Source: Thermoplasmata archaeon (GTDB lineage Archaea; Thermoplasmatota; Thermoplasmata; Lutacidiplasmatales; UBA184). From it: 36,796 nucleotides of DNA. Location: the NCBI GenBank assembly GCA_021791335.1, contig JAJYWS010000027.1, forward strand, positions 52,379-89,174, written 5' to 3'. Shown in pieces: positions 30,685 to 36,796 of this stretch. Position 1 is the first letter of the stretch. Every line of letters starts with the position of its first letter. A program made the position numbers and the translations under genes. The notes under the pieces are model-generated. The model was not told where the DNA came from. It made no database searches and was given only the letters and a program-made list of their open reading frames with translations.

Positions 30685-31108
30685 GCTTGCCGACCTGGGC
30701 GCTGAGGCCGCTCTGCGCTCCCGGGAGATTAGCGGCCGCGAAGGGTTCGACGGGAGGAAGGCGCCCCGGTCGGGCGCCGACGGGTTCGCGAGCACCGGCC
30801 GGACCGGGCCGGGACCCCTTCGCAACTCCACCGTGCCTTCGAGAGGCCGGGTCTCGCTCTGGCCTTCGCCGTCTTGTGCACGGCCTCCCCGCTGCCCTTG
30901 GCTTCGCGCAACCTCCCACCGGCGACCGCCGGTCGAACGTCTCGATCGAACCTCCCCCACAAGGTTCCCCGACCGACCTTCCGCCCGGAACGACCGGCCG
31001 CTCCCGATCGGCTCCGTCGGGGGGGCGCTCCGCCACCCGCCTACGGCTCCGGACCCCGGCTGCGGTCTCTCGCCATCCGGGGTCGGGGTCGTTCGGAGGG
31101 GCGCGGGG
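30685..31108. other. Dyad-rich GC-rich spacer of unknown function
   Basis: About 420 bp between the arginine deiminase stop and the response regulator promoter. No protein family appears in any frame. It contains several short perfect hairpins on the same scale as structured RNA: GGCGCCC-N5-GGGCGCC at about 30758-30776, CGAGA-N7-TCTCG at about 30839-30855, and ACCGGC-N4-GCCGGT at about 30920-30935. It was checked by eye for RNase P RNA and SRP 7S RNA core motifs, and neither was found. Confidence 0.4.
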
Positions 31109-32419
31109 TCAACTCCCCGGGCGCCGCCGATGGAGGGCCGCGGTCATGCAGTGGGCGCCTCCATACCCCCCGGTGATCTCCTCCAGGAGCACCGGATGGA
31201 TCTCCACCCCGGCCTGGGAGAGTTCGGGTTTGTGCGGGAAGAACGCATCGCTCGACTTGAGCTCCGCGGCGTCCCGGAGCGCCTGACGGTGGAGGGCCCC
31301 ATAGCGCCCCGGCTGGGCGAGCGCCGAGGCCGCGACGGTCGCGAGGACCCGGGGAATGACCCGTTCGACCTCGATCGCCAGGATCCGGCGGTCGCTGAGC
31401 GTCAGGAAGTTGGAGGCGTAGGAGAGCTGTTCGAGCGTCGTGAGAGGGACGAGGTCGAAGCCGCGTCGCTTGAGGTAGTCGTAGACATTGGTCGTCGTGG
31501 GCTCGCGGACGAACCGGCCCTTCGACCTCCGACGATAGATCTCGGTCCGGGCCCGCTTAAGGAGCGGGATCAGCCCCACCGCGAGATGATCGCCCGCGAG
31601 GTTCAGGTAGGTGTCGAGGTGCATGTCGACCATCGGGTCGGGCGCATTGCCGGGGATCAGGGGATGCGCCGGTTGGTGCACGACCGCAATTTCCTCGTGC
31701 TCCAGCCCGAGCCCCAGGATCTGCCGGACCGCGGCCGCGTTGGTCCGGTCGCCGGTCCCCAGCAGGGCGAACGATCCCGCCGGAAGGAAGTCGCCCCCTT
31801 CGAAGGTTCCGGGCGGCCGGATCTGCCCGATGAAACGGCCCCCGGCGAGTTCCAGGATGGCGCGGGTCAGTTCGGGCTCGGGGCGTCGCTGGGGTTTCGC
31901 CATCCGGGCCTGGATCAACCCCCGGTGGGTCAGCGCCTGTTGGTCGCGGAGGAAGTAGAGGTTGGCGAGGGGGAGGTCGAGCGAGACCCGGGGGTGGTCG
32001 TTGCGGGTGCCGCCCCGCTCGGCGAGGAGCACCGACGGGTGCAGGAGGAGGACGTTGAAGAGCGACTCGGCATCGAACCGGGCCAGGTTGGCCCGGAGCG
32101 CCCGGCGGGCCCGCCGGACCAGCGGCCCGGGCCCGTCGTACCGCAGGAGACGGAGCGCCGACTCCCGGGCCCGTTCCACCAGGGCCGGTTCCTCCCTCGC
32201 CCGGTCGACCATCGTGCGCTTGAGCCGGTGGACCCGGATCCCCTCCTCGACGAGCGCGTGCTCCAGGGCCTCGTGTTCGTAGACGGCCCCGTCCATGCTG
32301 AACGTGCGTTCGTAGAGGAAGGAGTACGGCTCGAGCAGTCCGAAGAACATCTCGATCCCCGGACGGTGGATCATCACATCGGTGAGGGGATCCCACTCGG
32401 CCCACGCTCCGATCTCCAT
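31109..32419 (-). CDS. arcA: Arginine deiminase
   Basis: The enzyme hydrolyses arginine to citrulline and ammonia, the first step of the ATP-yielding arginine deiminase pathway. It has 436 residues. Family motifs are NLYFLRDQQ, TFEGGDF with the catalytic Glu-Asp, MVDMHLDTY with the catalytic His, and the C-terminal nucleophile C424 in GGAHCMT. The ATG lies 6 nt after the permease stop, so the two are an operon. Carbamate kinase is encoded divergently from the permease. Ornithine carbamoyltransferase, the middle step, is not in the window. The ammonia produced also helps to counter acid. Confidence 0.93.
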   Translation of the reverse strand: MEIGAWAEWDPLTDVMIHRPGIEMFFGLLEPYSFLYERTFSMDGAVYEHEALEHALVEEGIRVHRLKRTMVDRAREEPALVERARESALRLLRYDGPGPLVRRARRALRANLARFDAESLFNVLLLHPSVLLAERGGTRNDHPRVSLDLPLANLYFLRDQQALTHRGLIQARMAKPQRRPEPELTRAILELAGGRFIGQIRPPGTFEGGDFLPAGSFALLGTGDRTNAAAVRQILGLGLEHEEIAVVHQPAHPLIPGNAPDPMVDMHLDTYLNLAGDHLAVGLIPLLKRARTEIYRRRSKGRFVREPTTTNVYDYLKRRGFDLVPLTTLEQLSYASNFLTLSDRRILAIEVERVIPRVLATVAASALAQPGRYGALHRQALRDAAELKSSDAFFPHKPELSQAGVEIHPVLLEEITGGYGGAHCMTAALHRRRPGS

Positions 32420-32425
32420 GGCCGC

Positions 32426-34057
32426 CTAGCCCTCCCGGCCGTGCGCCCGCGGCCCGGCCGACGGCGACGGGCCGGGCGGCGACCCGACCGCCGAGCGGTA
32501 CGCCCAGGCGTACATCGCCAGTCCGAAGATCGTGAGCCACAGCAGGTCGAGGGGGGTCCCGTAGAGGCCGATCGGCTGGATCGGGAGGAAGTTCTGGTAG
32601 ACGAAGTAGGGATTGCCGAGGTACGAGAGCAGGATGAGGCCCACCAGATAGACCGCGACCCACGCGACCTGGCCGAGCTCCCTGAGGTTCGGGCGTCGGA
32701 AGAGGTAGTAGAGGGGAAAGCCCGCGAGCATGAGGATCCCCCCCACGAGGGTCCACGGCCAGGAGGCCCAGTAGATGAGGATCGTCGCGAGGACGAACCC
32801 GGCGGGGGCCAGCACGGACGCCCCCGGTAGCCGGAACGGTCGGGGGGTGCCGGGATCGGACCGCCGTAGGACGGTCAGCGACAGCGCCGCCGCCCCGTAC
32901 GGGACGAGCGCCGTGATCGAGGCGATCAGGACGACCTCGGGAAAGCTCGGCAGCGCCAGCAGCACGACGGCCGTGAGCACGCTCGCGAAGACCAGGGCGA
33001 TCGCCGGGGTCCGGAACCGGTGGTCGACCTCGCCGAGCTTCTGGAAGAAGAGGTTGTCCTTGGCCATGGCGTACGGCATCCGGCCCTGGAGCAGCACCCA
33101 GTCCCCGCCGGCGCCCGCCGTCGAGATCAACGCGCCGGCGACGACGATCGCCCCCATCGCGGCCAGGCCCCAGCCGTCGGCCAGGTTCGAGAGGAGCACC
33201 CCGCCGGTCTGGCCCCAGGCCCCGACCGGCACGCCGACCGCGGTCCAGTGGAGGCTCGCGATCGCGGTGAACCCCACGAAGGCGTAGATGCCCGTGACGA
33301 TCAGCACGCTCGCGATCGTCGCGATCGGGATCGTCCGGCGGGGATTTCGGACCTCCTCGCTCGGGATGACCGCCGCCTCGAATCCGGTGAAGGCGAAGAA
33401 GCCGAGGGCCATGGCGAACATCACCCCGGTCCAGCCGAAGGGGGCGAACCCGAAGTCCGTGAAGTTCCCGAGGCCGCCTTCCCTCAGGAAGAAGAGCCCG
33501 ACCACGGCGAAGAGCAGGAGCGGGATCAGCTTCGCCGCGGTGCTCACCACGGCGAAGACGCTCCCCCACTTGATCCCGACGATGTTGAGGAGGGTGAAGA
33601 CGGCCAGGAAGACCAGCGAGATCCCGATGCCGGTCCAGGTGATGATGCCCGAGGTTGTGACCAGTCCCGGCAGGTAGGTGCCGAGGTACTCGATGAACAC
33701 ATCGATGATCGCGGCGGTCCCCACGAACGCGTAGAGGAAGTAGCCCCACCCCATCAGGAAGCCCGCATATTCACCGAGGGCCCGTCGGGGGAGGGCGTAG
33801 GGCCCTCCGGTCTGGGGGTACGCCGCGCCGAGCTCCGCATACGGCAGCGCGAGCACGACGATCACCCCGCCCAGGAGGAGCAGGCCCACGAGCGCGGCGG
33901 GGCCCGCGACCGACCCCATGGTCGCCATCAGGGCGAAGATCCCCGATCCGATGATCCCCCCCACCGTGATGGAGATCAAGCCGCCCAATCCGACCTCGCG
34001 CCGGAGTTCGGCCGGGTTCGCCGGGGGCGGGACGGGAGATGAGGAGGATGCGGTCAT
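32426..34057 (-). CDS. APC-superfamily amino acid permease, probably arginine-related
   Basis: A membrane transporter of 543 residues with about twelve to fourteen spans. The first span has the APC signature VGGIIGSGIFAL, followed by YAELGAAYPQTGGPY. A later GFFAFTGFEAAVIPSEEVRNPRRTIP segment is the conserved span-six/loop region. ATG at 34057 starts shortly before the first span; a longer frame to 34288 extends into the divergent promoter and looks non-coding. It is followed at 6 nt by arginine deiminase, so arginine uptake or arginine:ornithine exchange is the best guess. The 16-bp dyad at 34101-34116 lies about 51 bp upstream. Confidence 0.87.
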   Translation of the reverse strand: MTASSSSPVPPPANPAELRREVGLGGLISITVGGIIGSGIFALMATMGSVAGPAALVGLLLLGGVIVVLALPYAELGAAYPQTGGPYALPRRALGEYAGFLMGWGYFLYAFVGTAAIIDVFIEYLGTYLPGLVTTSGIITWTGIGISLVFLAVFTLLNIVGIKWGSVFAVVSTAAKLIPLLLFAVVGLFFLREGGLGNFTDFGFAPFGWTGVMFAMALGFFAFTGFEAAVIPSEEVRNPRRTIPIATIASVLIVTGIYAFVGFTAIASLHWTAVGVPVGAWGQTGGVLLSNLADGWGLAAMGAIVVAGALISTAGAGGDWVLLQGRMPYAMAKDNLFFQKLGEVDHRFRTPAIALVFASVLTAVVLLALPSFPEVVLIASITALVPYGAAALSLTVLRRSDPGTPRPFRLPGASVLAPAGFVLATILIYWASWPWTLVGGILMLAGFPLYYLFRRPNLRELGQVAWVAVYLVGLILLSYLGNPYFVYQNFLPIQPIGLYGTPLDLLWLTIFGLAMYAWAYRSAVGSPPGPSPSAGPRAHGREG

Positions 34058-34100
34058 GGGCCTCGCCCGTCCAGGGGCCGGGACGGTAGATGAACCGCGG

Positions 34101-34116
34101 CTCAATCGGATTTGAC
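34101..34116. promoter_or_regulatory. Imperfect GTCAA-N6-TTGAC-type dyad (CTCAA-N6-TTGAC)
   Basis: CTCAA (34101-34105), a 6-bp spacer, then TTGAC (34112-34116), in the 136-bp divergent region between the permease-arcA operon and carbamate kinase. Only the first base of the left half differs from the two perfect copies. A CATCTACC stretch about 20 bp away on the permease side may be its TATA-like box. Confidence 0.45.
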
Positions 34117-34193
34117 CGAAACGCCGGGCCCGGCCGTACTCCCGGGGGGAGCCCCCTTTTGGGCGGCGGGCGGCTGGGGTTCGCCGGTCGGTC

Positions 34194-35168
34194 ATGGCGC
34201 GGTTGGTGGTCGCCCTCGGAGGCAATGCGCTCCAGCGGGCCGGAGACCACGGCCGCTGGGAGGAGGCGGTTCGGCGGATGCGCGCCACGGTCGGGCCGCT
34301 CGCCGAACTGGTCCGCGACGGTCACCAGCTGGTGGTCACCCACGGCAACGGCCCCCAGGTGGGGGCGCTGCTGCGGCAGAACGAACTCAGCGAGGGGGAG
34401 GTCCCGCCCCAGCCGCTGTTCGTCCTCGGCGCCGCCTCCGAGGGGGAGATCGGACTCCTCATCCAGCAGGAACTCGAGGCCGGCCTCGCCCGCCGGGGGC
34501 TCCGGGCCACGGTGGTCACCGTCGTCAGCCGCATGGAGGTTTCGGCCTCCGATCCCGCCTTCCGGGATCCCGCCAAACCCATCGGACGGTTCTATCCGGG
34601 TCCCGAGGCCGCCCGGCTTCGGCGGACGAACGGGTGGACGCTCCGGGAGGATCCGGCCCACCGGGGCTGGCGCCGGGTCGTCGCCTCCCCGAGCCCGCGC
34701 CGCTGGCTGGAAGCCGAGGCGGTCCGCTCGTGGCTGGGGGCGCGCCGCCGGACCCCCTGGATCCCGGTCGTGGCGGGCGGCGGGGGCGTGCCGGTGGTCC
34801 GGGAGCGGGGCGGCCGGTACCGGGGGATCGACGCCGTCATCGACAAGGACCGTTCGGCGGCCCTGATCGCCCGCAGCCTCGGGGCCACCGCGCTGGTGAT
34901 CGTCACCGACGTGCCGGCCGTGGCGGTCGGGTTCGGCCGACCGGAGCAACGGTGGCTCGGCGCGGTCACCGACCGGGAGCTGGCCGGCCATGCCCGCCGG
35001 GGGGAGTTCGCCGAGGGGAGCATGGGGCCGAAGGTCCGGGCGGTCCTCGACTTCCTACGGGGCGGGCGCGGACGGGCGATCATCACCGACATCCCGTCGC
35101 TCGGGGCGGCGCTCCGGGGCCGGGCCGGCACCCGGGTCCGGCCCGCCCGCCGGCTCCCGAGGGCGTGA
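34194..35168 (+). CDS. arcC: Carbamate kinase
   Basis: The enzyme converts carbamoyl phosphate and ADP to ATP, carbon dioxide and ammonia, the energy-yielding last step of arginine deiminase fermentation. The 324-residue amino-acid-kinase fold shows VALGGNALQ at the N-terminus, THGNGPQVG (about 49-57), GGGGVPV near 200-206, the IDKD motif (about 219-222) and EGSMGPKV near the C-terminus. ATG at 34194 immediately precedes the first strand. It is divergent from the permease and arginine deiminase. Its last 114 bp overlap the tail of the convergent histidine kinase gene. A biosynthetic role is possible in archaea, but the neighbours favour catabolism. Confidence 0.93.
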   Translation: MARLVVALGGNALQRAGDHGRWEEAVRRMRATVGPLAELVRDGHQLVVTHGNGPQVGALLRQNELSEGEVPPQPLFVLGAASEGEIGLLIQQELEAGLARRGLRATVVTVVSRMEVSASDPAFRDPAKPIGRFYPGPEAARLRRTNGWTLREDPAHRGWRRVVASPSPRRWLEAEAVRSWLGARRRTPWIPVVAGGGGVPVVRERGGRYRGIDAVIDKDRSAALIARSLGATALVIVTDVPAVAVGFGRPEQRWLGAVTDRELAGHARRGEFAEGSMGPKVRAVLDFLRGGRGRAIITDIPSLGAALRGRAGTRVRPARRLPRA

Positions 35169-36611
35169 GCGACCGCCGATCTCCCCCGGCCCCCGGGGAA
35201 GGGTGATCCGGAAGGCCGCGCCGCCCGCCGGCCGGTTCGAGGCGACGATCGCCCCGTGGTGGGCGGCCATGATCCGGAAGCTGACGGCGAGGCCCAGGCC
35301 GGTCCCCTTGCCTTCCTGCTTGGTGGTGAAGAACGGTTCGAAGATCCTCGGCAGGTCCCGCTCGGGGATCCCCGGCCCCGAGTCGGCGACGGTGACCTCG
35401 GCCCGGGAGTCGTCGACCCGGCCCTCGATCTCGATCCGCCCCGAGTCGCCCATCGCGTCGTAGGCGTTGTGGAGGAGGTTGGTCAGGACCTGCACGAGCT
35501 GGCCCCGGTCGGCGAGCACCTCCATCGGTTCGTCGGGGAGCCGGACCCGGATCTCGACGTCGGGCGATCGCATCCCCTGGACCAAGGCGACCGCCTCGCG
35601 TACGGCCGTCGCCAGGTCGACCCGGCGCAGCGAGGTCGGGCTGACCCGGGCGAAATCCAGGAGCCCCCGGACGATCCGACCGGCCTCCTCGACCTGCTGC
35701 TGGATCGACTCCACCCGGTCCGCCACCTCCGGACGGTCGACCCTCCGCCGGAGGCTTTCGGCGAGCAGCGAGATGTTGGCGAGCGGCGTGTTGAGCTCGT
35801 GGGCGACCCCCGCCGACAGCTGCCCCAGGGAGGCCAGCCGGTCGGCCCGGATCGCCCCGGCCTCCCATGCCCGGCGCTCGGTCAGATCTTCGGTGACCCC
35901 GAGGTAATAGCGGATCTCCCCGTGTCGGTCCCGGATCGCCGCGATGCTGAGGAGCACCGGGTGTTCGCCCCCCCAGCGGTCCCGGTTGACGATCTCGCCG
36001 GCCCAGTGGCCGACCGTGGGATCGGTCAGGGCCGCCCACATCGCCTCGTACAGCCCGAGGGCGGTGTGGCGGCTGCGCACCAGGGAGGGCTTGCGGCCGC
36101 GGCATTCGGCCGGACTGTAGCCGTAGACCCGCTCGAACGCGGGATTGACATCGAGGAGGATCCCCCGCACGTCGGTGATCTCCATCGGGTTGGAACTGGT
36201 CCGATACGCCGCGTAGAACAGCTCTTCCCGGAGCGCGGCCGCCTCCTCCCGGGAATCCGAAGGCACCCGCAGGAGGAGCCCCGGACCGGGGGCCCCGTCG
36301 CGGACCCCCCGGATCAGTTCGACGGCCGGGGCGTCGGGGAGCTCCGGGCGTCCGCGGAGGAGCCGGGCGAAGGGCAGCGACCGGGGATCGGCGGTGTCGG
36401 ATCCTTCGCAGAGGGTTCGGACGAGAGCCAGGAACTCCTCCGACCAGATCGTCGGATCGCCGGCCCGGAGGGCCGGGGCCCCTTCGGTCGGCCAGTGGCG
36501 GGCGAACCCGGCCGTCCACCAGATGAGCCGTCCGGCCGGATCGACCCAGGCGAACCCCTCGCCCGGACCCGGTGGCGGAGGCCCCGCGTTGGCCCGCTCG
36601 ATGTCGGTCAT
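35055..36611 (-). CDS. PAS-domain sensor histidine kinase (NtrB-like)
   Basis: A soluble sensor kinase of 518 residues. An uncharacterised N-terminal region (1-130) with an Asp-Pro-x-Gly pattern typical of a degenerate PAS domain is followed by a clear PAS domain (about 132-248) reading ITDVRGILLDVNPAFERVYGY. The dimerisation helix has H271 in VAHELNTPL, and the ATPase domain has N382 in NLLHNAYDAMG, DSGPG (410-414), FEPFFTTK and GTGLGL (436-441). The last 50 residues are Pro/Arg/Gly-rich and encoded antisense to carbamate kinase. ATG 36611 is preferred over TTG 36665. It is divergent from a receiver-domain gene, with the 16-bp dyad between them. No membrane span, so it should sense a cytoplasmic signal. 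Confidence 0.9.
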   Translation of the reverse strand: MTDIERANAGPPPPGPGEGFAWVDPAGRLIWWTAGFARHWPTEGAPALRAGDPTIWSEEFLALVRTLCEGSDTADPRSLPFARLLRGRPELPDAPAVELIRGVRDGAPGPGLLLRVPSDSREEAAALREELFYAAYRTSSNPMEITDVRGILLDVNPAFERVYGYSPAECRGRKPSLVRSRHTALGLYEAMWAALTDPTVGHWAGEIVNRDRWGGEHPVLLSIAAIRDRHGEIRYYLGVTEDLTERRAWEAGAIRADRLASLGQLSAGVAHELNTPLANISLLAESLRRRVDRPEVADRVESIQQQVEEAGRIVRGLLDFARVSPTSLRRVDLATAVREAVALVQGMRSPDVEIRVRLPDEPMEVLADRGQLVQVLTNLLHNAYDAMGDSGRIEIEGRVDDSRAEVTVADSGPGIPERDLPRIFEPFFTTKQEGKGTGLGLAVSFRIMAAHHGAIVASNRPAGGAAFRITLPRGPGEIGGRSRPREPAGGPDPGAGPAPERRPERRDVGDDRPSAPAP

Positions 36612-36653
36612 CGATCTCAGCCCCCGGAACGCCCCGCGGGCCCATCTAGAGGC

Positions 36654-36671
36654 AGTCAACCCCAATTGACT
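36654..36671. promoter_or_regulatory. 18-bp dyad AGTCAA-N6-TTGACT between kinase and receiver genes
   Basis: The arms AGTCAA (36654-36659) and TTGACT (36666-36671) are exact reverse complements. The site is centred about 44 bp before the receiver gene ATG and 16 bp upstream of its TATA-like box, the same geometry as at the usp promoter. Confidence 0.6.
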
Positions 36672-36674
36672 AGA

Positions 36675-36682
36675 CTTCTAAT
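36675..36682 (+). promoter_or_regulatory. TATA-like box of the receiver gene
   Basis: CTTCTAAT, centred about 28 bp before the ATG at 36707, consistent with a leaderless start. Confidence 0.45.
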
Positions 36683-36706
36683 CGTTCCCCCGGTATCGCC
36701 CCCGCG

Positions 36707-36796
36707 ATGTCCCCGGGAACCATCCTCATCGTCGGGGAGACCCGCAGCCTCTCCGATTCGCTCGCGGCCCTCCTGGAGTCGGATGGCCTGCCGATC
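36707..36796 (+). CDS. Receiver-like protein, N-terminal fragment at window edge
   Basis: Only 30 codons are present. The start TILIVGETRSLSDSLAALLESDG has the strand-loop-helix pattern of a response regulator receiver domain, but the acidic pair after the first strand is reduced to a single Glu (VGET). It may therefore be a divergent or pseudo-receiver. It is divergent from the PAS histidine kinase and is a likely partner. The ATG position is supported by the TATA-like box 28 bp upstream. Confidence 0.55.
   Translation, partial: MSPGTILIVGETRSLSDSLAALLESDGLPI

Noticed and set aside
30685-31108. RNase P RNA or SRP 7S RNA in the long spacer
   Set aside because: By eye the conserved cores (GAGGAAAGTC-type and ACAGAA-type blocks of RNase P; the GGAAGG-AGCA helix 8 motif of SRP) are not present on either strand.
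31557-33749. 730-residue minus-strand open frame
   Set aside because: It is a shadow of arginine deiminase and the permease. Its sequence is Arg/Gly/Pro-rich with no motif.

Overview
The window looks like chromosomal DNA of a high-GC, aerobic archaeon, most probably of the Thermoplasmatota. The support is: archaeal families (pyruvoyl-dependent arginine decarboxylase, AbrB-PhoU regulator, 6-phospho-3-hexuloisomerase, glucose dehydrogenase with a KDG aldolase), a sulfocyanin-like copper protein beside an aa3-type oxidase, a tRNA-Pro without encoded CCA, and TATA-like boxes centred about 26-28 bp before many start codons, as expected of leaderless archaeal transcripts. No insertion sequence, CRISPR array or phage gene was seen. 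Genes are dense and several adjacent or convergent pairs overlap.

Layout. 1-3.1 kb: sugar oxidation (gdh, kdgA), RNase HII, an SCP2 protein and arginine decarboxylase. 3.3-7.5 kb: two divergent GT-C membrane glycosyltransferases and an extracytoplasmic protein. 7.5-10.1 kb: hexuloisomerase, an endonuclease IV-like TIM barrel with altered metal ligands, RlmE and tRNA-Pro(GGG). 10.2-19.1 kb, all minus strand: a respiratory block read as tatA, tatC, tatB-like, a small membrane protein, Rieske, cytochrome b, two small membrane proteins, oxidase subunit I, heme A synthase, heme O synthase, then two unknown genes. 19.2-22.7 kb: AbrB-PhoU regulator, sulfocyanin-like protein, subunit II of the oxidase (split in two frames), a zinc-binding-type small protein and an A-type Fe-S carrier. 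22.7-25.2 kb: two GT2 glycosyltransferases around an orphan strong promoter. 25.2-29.5 kb: CPA2 antiporter, P-type H+-ATPase and a universal stress protein. 29.6-36.8 kb: winged-helix regulator, a frameshifted response regulator, arginine deiminase with permease and carbamate kinase, a PAS histidine kinase and the start of another receiver protein.

How they fit together. The 10-22 kb region carries most of an electron chain: Rieske/cytochrome b, a sulfocyanin-like carrier, an aa3 oxidase, its heme A pathway, and the Tat machinery that probably exports the Rieske protein. The 26-36 kb region concerns pH and energy stress: proton pump, antiporter, stress protein and the ATP-yielding arginine deiminase route.

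The most interesting signals are a shared 16-bp dyad, GTCAA-N6-TTGAC, in three promoter regions of the stress/arginine/two-component cluster, with near-identical placement relative to the TATA-like box at two of them; a cytochrome oxidase subunit II split by what looks like one extra T; and an endonuclease IV-like protein that has lost metal ligands and gained a basic Pro/Ala/Lys tail.
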